A stretch of DNA of 64,000 nt from Nitrospirota bacterium (GTDB lineage: Bacteria > Nitrospirota > Leptospirillia > Leptospirillales > Leptospirillaceae), in contig JAKAYA010000004.1 in the NCBI GenBank assembly GCA_021826965.1, positions 38,629 to 102,628 of the forward strand, written 5' to 3'. Below are positions 16,026 to 24,569 of the stretch, one piece after another (position 1 is the first letter of the stretch; each line of letters opens with the position of its first letter). Both the position numbers and the translations under genes were made by a program. The notes under the pieces are model-generated. The model saw only the letters and a program-made list of their open reading frames with translations, did not search any database and was not told the DNA's origin.

Positions 16026-17279
16026 ATGAATCCGGAAGAAGACCGAAGAGCCGGGGAGAGAAAAAAACTTCTGATCGTCGCCGGTGAAACGTCCGGAGAC
16101 CAGCACGGGGCGCATCTGGTGTCCGCACTCATAGAGATGGATCCGGCGATCGACGTCTGGTCCGTCGGAGGGGAAATGCTCCGGAAGGCCGGAGCCAGAG
16201 AGATCGTGGGGATCGAGAAACTCTCAGTCATCGGTCTTCTGGAGGTGTTCAAGAAAGCCGGAAATGTGGTCTCCGCTTTCCGGAAGGTTCTCCGCACCGT
16301 GGATCGAGAAAAGATCCGGACGGCGGTCCTAATCGATTTTCCGGACTTCAATCTCCGTCTGGCCCATGCCCTCAAAAAACGGGGTGTGCGGGTGTTGTAC
16401 TACATCAGTCCGCAGGTATGGGCCTGGCGAAAAGGTCGAATCGACCAGATTCGCCAGGATGTCGACCATATGTTTGTCATTTTCCCTTTTGAAAAGACTC
16501 TGTACGAAGAGGCGGGGGTTCCGGTCACGTTTGTGGGGCATCCCCTGCTGGATGAACCGTTTCCGGACGAATCGCCGGAAATCCTTCGGAAACGGTTCTT
16601 CTCTCAAAGCGATCATGCCGGAAACAAGAGGGATTTTGTTCTTGGACTTTTGCCCGGGAGCCGGGAATCGGAGGTGACAAGGCTTTATTCCCGGATGCTT
16701 GAGGCGGTCGATCTTCTTCGTCCCCATTTTCCCGACCTCCGGGTTCTGGTTCCGCAGGCGCCAGGTCTGGAGGACCGATTGTTTCTCGAAAGAGAGACAT
16801 GTTTTGCCTGGGCGAAGGATTCTTCTCTCTTTCGACGGGACAAGGGAAAATTCCGGGAAACCGTCAAGGCGTGCGATCTGGTTGTTCTGGCTTCGGGAAC
16901 GGCAACTCTGGAGACGGCCCTACTCGGGGTGCCGATGGTCATTGTCTACGTCATGAATCCGTTCACCTATTTTCTGGCTCGAAAACTCGTCAAGGTTCCG
17001 GCTATCGGTATGGTCAACCTGATCGCGGAGAACACCGTCATGCCCGAGCTGATCCAGGATGCGGCAACTCCTCAGTCGATCATGCGGGAGGTTCAGGGGA
17101 TTCTTTCCAGTCCGATCCGGCTTGAAAAAATGAAAGAAGAACTGGCGCAGGTAAAAAGAAAAGTGGGAGGTCCTGGTGCCTCAGAAGAGCTGGCGAAAAG
17201 GGTGATGGAGTATTTGAAATCGCCTGCTTCCCTGAGCGGTTATCTTCAAGGGAACTCTGGGATAAGGGGAGAAGGATGA
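16026..17279 (+). CDS. lpxB: Lipid-A-disaccharide synthase
   Basis: GT19 enzyme joining lipid X and UDP-2,3-diacylglucosamine into the tetraacyl disaccharide at the inner membrane. The 417-aa protein starts with KKLLIVAGETSGDQHGAHLV, the conserved LpxB opening. VLIDFPDFNLRLAHALKKRG, YYISPQVWAWRKGR, VGHPLLDE, GLLPGSRESEV and LASGTATLETALLGVPMV follow in order. ATG 16026 is 7 bp after the preceding stop; GTG 16020 is an alternative. Overlaps the next gene by ATGA. Confidence 0.96.
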   Translation: MNPEEDRRAGERKKLLIVAGETSGDQHGAHLVSALIEMDPAIDVWSVGGEMLRKAGAREIVGIEKLSVIGLLEVFKKAGNVVSAFRKVLRTVDREKIRTAVLIDFPDFNLRLAHALKKRGVRVLYYISPQVWAWRKGRIDQIRQDVDHMFVIFPFEKTLYEEAGVPVTFVGHPLLDEPFPDESPEILRKRFFSQSDHAGNKRDFVLGLLPGSRESEVTRLYSRMLEAVDLLRPHFPDLRVLVPQAPGLEDRLFLERETCFAWAKDSSLFRRDKGKFRETVKACDLVVLASGTATLETALLGVPMVIVYVMNPFTYFLARKLVKVPAIGMVNLIAENTVMPELIQDAATPQSIMREVQGILSSPIRLEKMKEELAQVKRKVGGPGASEELAKRVMEYLKSPASLSGYLQGNSGIRGEG

Positions 17280-18349
17280 TATCGGTTATCATCCCGTTTT
17301 TTCGGGCAGGAGCATTTCTTGGAGAAGCGATCGAGTCCGTTCTGGATCAGACAGAACAGGATTGGGAACTGATTTTGGTAGACAACAATGCATCGGATGA
17401 TACACGTCAAGTTGCGGAAAAATACGCTAGAAAGAATTCCGACAGGATCCGGATTGTTCATGAACCACAGCAGGGGAATGCGTTTGCCCGAAATCATGGA
17501 ATAATGCATGCGCAAGGAGAGTTTATCGCATTTTTAGACGATGACGACATCATGTATCCGGATCGACTGCACCTTCAAAAAACGGCATTGAAAAAAAGGC
17601 CCGAAGCTTCTTTGGCCTATGGTTTGATAGACAGGGTTTCACAGGACAATCAAAAAATATTGTCACCTTCTGTGCAATCTTTTCCATTTATGCATTTCAT
17701 CAAGTGTTCTCCTTCCATACAAGAGTGTATCCGGCTTAATTTTCCCGATATTCCTCCATCAGCTCTCTTTCTTTCGAAAAAGATTCTCTCGAAATCAGGA
17801 TTTTTTGATTCCCATTTGACGCCTTTTTTTTTAGAAGACACCGATTTTTGTATGCGCCTGTATCAAAGTGGGCCTTTCCTTCAGATAGAAAAATCTATAA
17901 TCCGTTTTAGAATGCCTTCATCTGATTTTTTAAAGAAGAAGCGCAAAAAAACGCTCGACAGATATCGAATTCTTCAGAATCAGGATTACTTTTATTCGAA
18001 AGTGGTAAGCCACATACGTCACAAAGAAGTATTTGACAATTTTGAAGTCCAAAAATCACTTTCAGAGTGGAGAGCTCGTTGGATAAAAGAGATTGGGATG
18101 TCTTTTTTGGGCCTAAAAGATGGTGTACCTTTTGCACGAGCTCTTTTTATTCGTTCGCTTTTTGAAAATCCGAATGATATTTCAATTCTGAAGCATTTTT
18201 TTCGATCATTCCACTCTTATGGAAAACGATTCTCAAAATATGGCGATATTCAACTTCAGGATGAGGGAATGCCGCCAGAGATAACAAGTTCCTTTTTTGA
18301 AAATCTTTTTACTGGAAAACATTCGTGTGAGTTTTGTTCATCTCCGTAA
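17276..18349 (+). CDS. Family 2 glycosyltransferase
   Basis: A 357-aa GT-A fold enzyme. ISVIIPFFRAGAFLGEAIES opens the nucleotide-binding domain, VDNNASDDT and the DDDD metal-binding stretch (FLDDDDIMY) follow, and FFLEDTDFCMRLY is the ED-type acceptor-site motif. C-terminal 120 residues are helical and not assigned. It is inserted between lpxB and msbA, so it probably adds a sugar to lipid A-core. The sugar is unknown. The gene is visibly more AT-rich than both neighbours, suggesting transfer. It resembles the family 2 enzyme at 32283 in its N-terminal domain. Confidence 0.88.
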   Translation: MISVIIPFFRAGAFLGEAIESVLDQTEQDWELILVDNNASDDTRQVAEKYARKNSDRIRIVHEPQQGNAFARNHGIMHAQGEFIAFLDDDDIMYPDRLHLQKTALKKRPEASLAYGLIDRVSQDNQKILSPSVQSFPFMHFIKCSPSIQECIRLNFPDIPPSALFLSKKILSKSGFFDSHLTPFFLEDTDFCMRLYQSGPFLQIEKSIIRFRMPSSDFLKKKRKKTLDRYRILQNQDYFYSKVVSHIRHKEVFDNFEVQKSLSEWRARWIKEIGMSFLGLKDGVPFARALFIRSLFENPNDISILKHFFRSFHSYGKRFSKYGDIQLQDEGMPPEITSSFFENLFTGKHSCEFCSSP

Positions 18350-18409
18350 TAGAGATTTTGCGAAGTCTTAAAATTTGGAAGAACTGTAATTTTCATAAGG
18401 CCTTCAAGA

Positions 18410-20212
18410 ATGGTTTTTTTTTGGAAAGATGCTACCTACAAGAAGATCCGGAAACCTCTTCACTCCTGGATCCGTCCCTACCGATCCCTGATCGCCGGGG
18501 GAATCCTGATGGCCTTTATCAGCGGTGGGGTTTCCAGCGGTGTTCCGATCCTTCTCCGTGAGCTGATCGACAAGGTTTTTGCGCAAAAAAATCCTCATCT
18601 TTTGTTTATTCTTCCCCTCTCTTTTTTCGTTCTGTTTTCGGTCAAAGGATTTACCGGTTTTTTTCAAGCCTTTCTTCTCAAAAAAGCAGCTCTTTTCATG
18701 ATCAGCGATGTGCGTCAGTCGCTGTTTGCGCACCTGATCCGGATGCCTCTTGCGTCTTTTGGCCGGGAAGGGACGGGTCATCTGATGTCCCGGGTGACGA
18801 ACGACACCTATATTTTGCAGGGAGGGGTTGCGGAAATCATCCGGGATCTTCTCCGGAACTCCTTTACCGCTGTCGGGATGCTGGGGGCTCTTTTCTATAT
18901 CGATTATAAACTGACGATCTTTGTCTTGCTGGTTGTGCCGTTGACGCTGATTCCCATCCGGAAGATCGGCAAAAAACTCCGGACGGTTTCCCGGAAAACC
19001 CAGGAAAGTTATGGAGATGTCAACCAGCATCTATCCGAAACTCTGTCGGCGATTCGACTAATCAAGTCGGTCGGTTCCGAAGAACGGGAGATCCGTCAAT
19101 TCGCGGAATATTCCGATACCTATGCCCGTTCCCAGTTCCGTTCCGCCAAATACGAAAACCTGCTGTCGCCCATTATGGAGTCCATTGGAGCCCTGGGGAT
19201 CGGAGTCGCGGTCTGGCTGGGGGGATATTCCGTCATTCACGGCCATCTCACGCTTGGGACCCTGGTGGGGTTCTTGACAGCCGCTCAGATGCTCTATCAG
19301 CCTATCAAGGGGCTTGCCAATTCCCAGTCTGGAATCCAGCAATCACTGGCGGCTGCAGAGAGAATTGCGGAGGTTCTGGATCGGCCTCTCGAAATCCTTC
19401 AGGTGCCGGAAGGCAGCTGGATTGTGGAGCGCCTTTCCCGGTCCATCGAATTCCGGAACGTCAGCTTTCGTTACCCCATGGCCAGTTCGGTGACGCTGGA
19501 AAATATTTCCATGCAGATACCGGCAGGAGACTTCGTTGCGATCGTCGGTCCTTCCGGTTCCGGAAAAAGCACCATGGTCAACCTTCTGCCCTTGTTCTAC
19601 CGTCCGTTCGAAGGTGAGATCCTCTGGGATGGTAAGTCCCTTCTGGGGGCCGATGTCCGTTCCCTGAGAAACGCCATCGGAATGGTGACTCAGGATGTTA
19701 TTCTGATGAACCAGACGGTCCGGGAAAACCTCCTGTACGGTCTCGAACGATCCGTTTCCCGGAACGAACTGGAACAGGCAACAAAGGTCGCGAACGCTCT
19801 CGGGTTCATTTCGGCGTTGCCCGAAGGGTTTGACACCCGGGTTGGAGAAAAGGGGATTTTTCTGTCCGGTGGGGAACGGCAACGGCTGGCCCTGGCCCGC
19901 GTGGTCCTCCGTGACCCGACACTTTTGATCCTGGACGAGGCGACGAGCGCTTTGGATACAGAATCCGAATATGCCATTCAGAAAGCGCTGGAGGTCATCA
20001 TGAAGAACCGGACGACCCTGGTGATCGCTCATCGGTTGTCGACGATCCGAAACGCTCGTCGTGTCTATGTCCTGGACAAGGGGCGTATTGTCGAATCGGG
20101 GACCCACGAAGAACTGATGCGTACAGATGGAGGACGGTATCAGAAGTTCCTGAATCTTTCCTTGGGTTTTGAGCCGGAGACCCGGGAAAATGATCGATCT
20201 CTTCCGGACTAA
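18410..20212 (+). CDS. msbA: Lipid A export ABC transporter MsbA
   Basis: Half-transporter of 600 aa that flips lipid A-core across the inner membrane. Residues about 1-320 are the six-helix transmembrane domain (Type 1 exporter). The nucleotide-binding domain has Walker A GPSGSGKSTMV, Q-loop VTQDV, signature LSGGERQRLALAR, Walker B LLILDEATSALD and H-loop IAHRLSTI. Position between lpxB and waaA supports MsbA over a generic exporter. The ATG at 18410 has only a weak AAGG upstream. The 60-bp AT-rich gap before it is part of the tail of the transferred-looking glycosyltransferase segment. Confidence 0.92.
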   Translation: MVFFWKDATYKKIRKPLHSWIRPYRSLIAGGILMAFISGGVSSGVPILLRELIDKVFAQKNPHLLFILPLSFFVLFSVKGFTGFFQAFLLKKAALFMISDVRQSLFAHLIRMPLASFGREGTGHLMSRVTNDTYILQGGVAEIIRDLLRNSFTAVGMLGALFYIDYKLTIFVLLVVPLTLIPIRKIGKKLRTVSRKTQESYGDVNQHLSETLSAIRLIKSVGSEEREIRQFAEYSDTYARSQFRSAKYENLLSPIMESIGALGIGVAVWLGGYSVIHGHLTLGTLVGFLTAAQMLYQPIKGLANSQSGIQQSLAAAERIAEVLDRPLEILQVPEGSWIVERLSRSIEFRNVSFRYPMASSVTLENISMQIPAGDFVAIVGPSGSGKSTMVNLLPLFYRPFEGEILWDGKSLLGADVRSLRNAIGMVTQDVILMNQTVRENLLYGLERSVSRNELEQATKVANALGFISALPEGFDTRVGEKGIFLSGGERQRLALARVVLRDPTLLILDEATSALDTESEYAIQKALEVIMKNRTTLVIAHRLSTIRNARRVYVLDKGRIVESGTHEELMRTDGGRYQKFLNLSLGFEPETRENDRSLPD

Positions 20213-20220
20213 ATCCTAAG

Positions 20221-21597
20221 ATGACGGGTACCCTTCTCTTTTACTTCAGGATCGACCGAATCCTGAATCGTCTCCTCTGGCCGATTCTGCTTCCGGGAGC
20301 AGGGTTCATTTGGCTTTTTTTCCCGAGGACCCGTCCTTTCTTTCGGGAACGCTTGGGGTTTGGTGTGAGCAAAGCCACCGGGCAACCATCGGGTTCTCAA
20401 AAGACTTCGGGAGCGGTGCTTTTTCATGTGGCGAGTCTCGGAGAAGCCGTCGCGGCGACACCTCTGATCCGGGCCCTGTCGGAGAGGCATTCTCTGGTTT
20501 TGACTGCGACCACGCTGACAGGCAGGGAAGCGTTGACGAAGGCCTTTCCGGATCACTCCGTCTCCCTGGTGCCGTTCGATCTTCCGGATTTATGGATTCC
20601 TTTTCTGAAGAGCCGGGAGATCCGAAAGATTCTTTTGTTCGAAACAGAAATATGGCCTTCGATGTTATTGTCCGCATTTCACCTGGGGGTGAAGGTGGGT
20701 ATCGTCAATGGCCGTCTTTCGACCCGCGGTTTCCGGCGGATGAGCCGGTTTCGCCCCCTGTTCGTTCCCCTCTTTCAACTCCTGGATCCTGTCGTTGTCC
20801 AGTCGGCTCTGGATCAGGATCGATTTCGGAAAATGGGCACCTTGTCCCGAAATATCCATCTGGGAGGCAATCTCAAGTGGGACGTTTTCGACCCGCGGGA
20901 GTCCGTTCAGGACCCGGAAGAATTGCGATTCTGGGTGCAGAGAGTGGAAGAGGATTGTCTGGAAAAGGGCAAGAAGCCTTTTCGGCTCCTGTTATCGTCC
21001 GTCCACCCGGAAGAAACGAAACAGATTCTTCGGACGCTCGAAAAAGGGCTTTCTTTTCCGCGTCCATTGCATATCCTGATTGCGCCGAGACATCTGAACC
21101 GGCTCGAAACCTTTCGATCTTTTCTGCCGAAAGAGACGTGGGTTCAGGATCGGAGGGAACGGTTCTGTCCTGAAGAAGGAGGATCGAAGAGTTTACCGAT
21201 GATTTTCTCTCTTCTCGACACCTATGGAGAACTGCGGACCCTGACCCGTTTTTGCGATCTTGTTGTGGTGGGGGGAACATTTGACCCGGTCGGAGGTCAT
21301 TCTCCGATCGATGCGGCCGCGGCGGGAATTCCCCTGATCGTCGGTCCCCACACCGATCATATTCGGGAGATTGTCTGCGATCTGAAAGAAGGGGGAGGGA
21401 TGCTGGAATTGCACCGCCCGGACCTTCTCTCTGAGATCCTTTGCGAGTTGATGATGGACCCGGAGAAGATGGCAAAAATGGGGGAGGACAACCGGAACGT
21501 CTTTTCTGTTCGTCGAGGGGCGCTCATGCGCACGATGTCGTTTTTGCGTCCTTTTCTGGAAGGCGAGAGCGTCAAAAGAGCGGAGACCGACTTGTGA
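20221..21597 (+). CDS. waaA: Kdo transferase
   Basis: GT30 transferase adding Kdo from CMP-Kdo to lipid IV-A at the inner membrane. The 458-aa protein has an N-terminal membrane anchor (LLWPILLPGAGFIWLFF), then LFHVASLGEAVAATPLIRAL, FETEIWPSM, VNGRLSTRGFRRM, and in the C-terminal domain VVVGGTFDPVGGHSPIDAAA with GPHTDHIREIV. All are standard WaaA signatures. Whether it adds one or more Kdo residues cannot be read from sequence. Nine bp after msbA; its stop overlaps the lpxK start. Confidence 0.94.
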   Translation: MTGTLLFYFRIDRILNRLLWPILLPGAGFIWLFFPRTRPFFRERLGFGVSKATGQPSGSQKTSGAVLFHVASLGEAVAATPLIRALSERHSLVLTATTLTGREALTKAFPDHSVSLVPFDLPDLWIPFLKSREIRKILLFETEIWPSMLLSAFHLGVKVGIVNGRLSTRGFRRMSRFRPLFVPLFQLLDPVVVQSALDQDRFRKMGTLSRNIHLGGNLKWDVFDPRESVQDPEELRFWVQRVEEDCLEKGKKPFRLLLSSVHPEETKQILRTLEKGLSFPRPLHILIAPRHLNRLETFRSFLPKETWVQDRRERFCPEEGGSKSLPMIFSLLDTYGELRTLTRFCDLVVVGGTFDPVGGHSPIDAAAAGIPLIVGPHTDHIREIVCDLKEGGGMLELHRPDLLSEILCELMMDPEKMAKMGEDNRNVFSVRRGALMRTMSFLRPFLEGESVKRAETDL

Positions 21598-22673
21598 TTC
21601 CGAGATTTTGGCTTGCGCCTTTTTCTCTCGGATATGCAGCCGGACTGTTCCTCTGGGAAGAAGCCTATCGGAGAGGGATTCTTCCAACAGAGCGATTGTC
21701 CGTCCCTGTCATTGGTGTCGGAGGGATAACCGTGGGAGGAGCCGGAAAAACACCGACGACGCTATGCATCCTGGAGTCCCTTATTCGTAAGGGATTGACC
21801 CCGGGTGTTCTGACACGGGGATATGGTCGAAGAGAGAAAACGCCAGAACCCTTTTTGTTTCGGGGTAATGAAGGATTCTCCACGGATGTCACCGGAGACG
21901 AGCCTGCCATGATGTCCAGGCGCTTTCCGGAGGTTCTCTTCTGTATCAGCGCAGATCGCGCAAAAGGCGGTCAGGCTCTTGTGGACAGGGGGGCGAATGT
22001 CGTCCTTCTTGACGACGGATTTCAGTCTCTGGAGCTTTATCAGGACCTCCGGGTGGTTCTCCTTCCGGAAAAAAAGCTTTCTTCGGGGATCTCTTCCCTT
22101 TTTCATCTTCTTCCGGCAGGGGATTTGAGAGACTTTCCCGGCCGGTTGAAACAGGCGGATGTTCTCGTTCGACTGGAACAAGCGATGGAAAAGGAACATC
22201 CGGATGCAGCACCGGACTTTCCGGATTGTTACCGGGTGTTCTTGAGCCCCGGGAGCGTTTTTATGTCTGCGACCGTTCGACCCTCTGCTCTTTTGGGGAG
22301 GGATGGAAGATTTTCCCCGGTGGAAGAGTTACGGGGGAAAAATGTCGTCCTGGTTTCCGGCATCGCCCGTCCCCAAAGATTTCGAAGGATGGCTGAATCC
22401 TGTGGGGCCCGGGTACTGGGCCATCTGGAGTTACCGGACCATGTTCTCTATACGAATGCAATTCTGTCGAGAATCCGGAGCTGGATTCAGGAAATCGAGT
22501 CCACCGGCCAAAGCGAGATTCATCAGGTTCTGGTGACGGAGAAAGACTGGGTGAAGCTTTGCCGGTATTCCGAAAGAGACTCCCGTGTCCAGGCTTTTAT
22601 CGTCCGGATGGACTGGAATGACTCAGCCCAGTGGGAAAAGCTCCTGGAAGAAAAACCGGGACGGGCATCTTGA
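21594..22673 (+). CDS. lpxK: Tetraacyldisaccharide 4'-kinase
   Basis: P-loop kinase (359 aa) phosphorylating the 4' position of the lipid A precursor to lipid IV-A. IGVGGITVGGAGKTPTTL is the characteristic LpxK Walker A. TRGYGRR, DVTGDEPAMMSRRFP and LLDDGFQSLEL follow, then VTEKDWVKL near the C-terminus. GTG at 21594 overlaps the waaA stop (GTGA), and the resulting N-terminus has the short membrane-associated helix expected of LpxK. The downstream acyltransferase starts within or at its stop. Confidence 0.94.
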   Translation: MIPRFWLAPFSLGYAAGLFLWEEAYRRGILPTERLSVPVIGVGGITVGGAGKTPTTLCILESLIRKGLTPGVLTRGYGRREKTPEPFLFRGNEGFSTDVTGDEPAMMSRRFPEVLFCISADRAKGGQALVDRGANVVLLDDGFQSLELYQDLRVVLLPEKKLSSGISSLFHLLPAGDLRDFPGRLKQADVLVRLEQAMEKEHPDAAPDFPDCYRVFLSPGSVFMSATVRPSALLGRDGRFSPVEELRGKNVVLVSGIARPQRFRRMAESCGARVLGHLELPDHVLYTNAILSRIRSWIQEIESTGQSEIHQVLVTEKDWVKLCRYSERDSRVQAFIVRMDWNDSAQWEKLLEEKPGRAS

Positions 22674-23596
22674 GGGATTCGGGAAAGCCGGATGGCACAA
22701 AGCTTCCGCCCGCGTTGCTGGTGTTTGTCGCTCGTCTTTTCCAGAGATTGCCGCATGGACAAGCCCTGAATCTTGGCCGCCATACAGGGGATCTTCTCCG
22801 TTTACTCCTGAAAAAAAAGACTTCGTTGGCCCGCAGGAACCTCGAGTCCGCGTTTCCGGAACTTCGGGGGTCGGTGGAGTTGGAGGACCGGATCCGGGAT
22901 ATCTATCGCCACTTCGGAATGATGGGGGCTGAGTTTCTCCGGTTTCCAGTGATGGATGAACCCTGGCTCAGACAGCATGTTCAGGTTTCGGGGCTCGAGC
23001 ATGTGTTCTCTCTTCTGGGGCAGGGGAAGGGCGTTCTGGCCTTTTCGGCCCATTTTGGCAACTGGGAATTGGCGATCAAGCGGCTGGCTCTCGATATTCC
23101 GGAACAGATCCATGTTGTGATACGGCGTATCAAGGATCCGAACGTTCATCGATTCGTCGAAGAATACCGGGAGAGCTACGGCGGGGCAGTTTCCCTGTTA
23201 CAGGATCAGGGGCCGCTACCCATATTTCGGATTTTGAAGAAAAACGGTATTGTCGTGACGGTTCTGGATCAGAATGCCGGAAGAGATGAAGGGGTCTTCA
23301 CCCCCTTTTTCGGGCGTCCGGCCTGTACCTACACAAGCGTGGCCCGGATTGCTGTCCGTCAGAATATTCCGCTCCTGCCAGTTTTTGATGCCAGGGTGAG
23401 CGATGTGGAGCATCAGATATGGATTGGCCCTCCGATAGCGCCTCCGGACACGGACACGCAGGAAGCGGTGGAAAATTTGACGCAAGCATGTACCGAAAAG
23501 ATTGAGAAGATGGTCCGGAGGTATCCTGAGCAATGGATCTGGATGCACAACCGGTGGAAGACAAGACCGATTGATCCGGAAGATGGAGTGGGGTAA
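22670..23596 (+). CDS. lpxL: Lipid A late acyltransferase (LpxL/HtrB family)
   Basis: Adds a secondary acyl chain to Kdo-lipid A at the inner membrane. The 308-aa protein keeps the H-x4-E catalytic pair in SAHFGNWELA, the TSLARRNLESAFPE motif near the start, LDQNAGRDEGVFTPFFG, and WIWMHNRWKTRP at the end. I place the start at TTG 22670, overlapping the lpxK stop (TTGA), because upstream residues look like lpxK shadow; ATG 22631 is the alternative. It is the only acyltransferase of this type in the window. Last gene of the lpx operon; a 91-bp AT-rich gap follows. Confidence 0.88.
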   Translation: MRDSGKPDGTKLPPALLVFVARLFQRLPHGQALNLGRHTGDLLRLLLKKKTSLARRNLESAFPELRGSVELEDRIRDIYRHFGMMGAEFLRFPVMDEPWLRQHVQVSGLEHVFSLLGQGKGVLAFSAHFGNWELAIKRLALDIPEQIHVVIRRIKDPNVHRFVEEYRESYGGAVSLLQDQGPLPIFRILKKNGIVVTVLDQNAGRDEGVFTPFFGRPACTYTSVARIAVRQNIPLLPVFDARVSDVEHQIWIGPPIAPPDTDTQEAVENLTQACTEKIEKMVRRYPEQWIWMHNRWKTRPIDPEDGVG

Positions 23597-23687
23597 ACGA
23601 AAAGAGGGTTTTCCTTAGTTTATATGAAAAATGATTTTTTTCTAACTTTCAAATTGATCAAAATTTTCTGGAGAACTGTTCATCAAG

Positions 23688-24488
23688 ATGCCTTTACAAT
23701 CTGAGACTCCTCTAAGAAGAATGCCAATCTCTGTCTATATCCTGGCATACAATCAGGAACATAAGATCCGTCCGGCAATCGAAAGTGTCCTGTGGGCGGA
23801 TGAGGTCATTCTTGTCGATTCCGGGAGCACGGACCGAACGGCACAGATTGCCGAAGAACTGGGGGTTCGCGTTTGTCAGGCTCCTTTTACAGGATTCGGT
23901 GCTCTTCGTAAGGCAGCGATCTCACATTGCACCCATGACTGGATCTTCAGCCTCGATTCGGATGAGAGGATGACTCCGGAAGCGCAGGCGGAAATCCTCT
24001 CGATTCTTGCCCAGGAAAATCCGATGGATGCCTATCTTGTTCCCCGGAAAAATTATTTTCTGGGACGATGGATACGATATTCGGACTGGTATCCCGATTA
24101 CAGGCAGCCTCAACTTTTTCGAAAGGGGTCCATGACTTACTCCGAAGATCTGGTCCATGAAACCTATTCCATGAATTCCGGGTGTCGTCTTGGGAAATTT
24201 TCGTCAGCGATCGTTCAGATCCCCTATTATGACCTGGGAGAGATGATTTCAAAAATGAACCGATACTCCAGTCTGGGAGCTGAGAAGCTAGTATCCAGAG
24301 GGGCAAGGAAAGGCTCTGTTTTGAAAGGACTGGTGCATGGGGTTTGGGCATTTTTGCGTCATTATGTTATCAAAAGGGGATTCCTCGATGGTGGACCTGG
24401 TTTTGTCATAGCTCTCTATAATTTTGAAAGTTCGTTTTATAAATATGTAAAAATATTCGACAAAGTGAGGAAAGACTCTTCCGATTAA
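23688..24488 (+). CDS. Family 2 glycosyltransferase, WaaE/KdtX-like
   Basis: A 266-aa GT2 enzyme of the LPS core glucosyltransferase type. It has ISVYILAYNQEHKIRPAIES, then WADEVILVDSGSTDRTAQIA, then FSLDSDERMTPE with the metal-binding DSDE. YPDYRQPQLFRKG and EDLVHE are characteristic of the WaaE/KdtX group, which decorates the inner core. ATG 23688 has GGAG about 15 nt upstream and an in-frame ATG at 23709 is an alternative. The gap upstream is AT-rich with several T-runs. It marks the start of the LPS-core island. Confidence 0.82.
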   Translation: MPLQSETPLRRMPISVYILAYNQEHKIRPAIESVLWADEVILVDSGSTDRTAQIAEELGVRVCQAPFTGFGALRKAAISHCTHDWIFSLDSDERMTPEAQAEILSILAQENPMDAYLVPRKNYFLGRWIRYSDWYPDYRQPQLFRKGSMTYSEDLVHETYSMNSGCRLGKFSSAIVQIPYYDLGEMISKMNRYSSLGAEKLVSRGARKGSVLKGLVHGVWAFLRHYVIKRGFLDGGPGFVIALYNFESSFYKYVKIFDKVRKDSSD

Positions 24489-24569
24489 ATTTTTATCGTA
24501 GTCGTTTACAGAGGAAATTCTTACGGTTATTGAAATGAAAAACTCCCCTTTTTTCTCATTCTGGCTATC

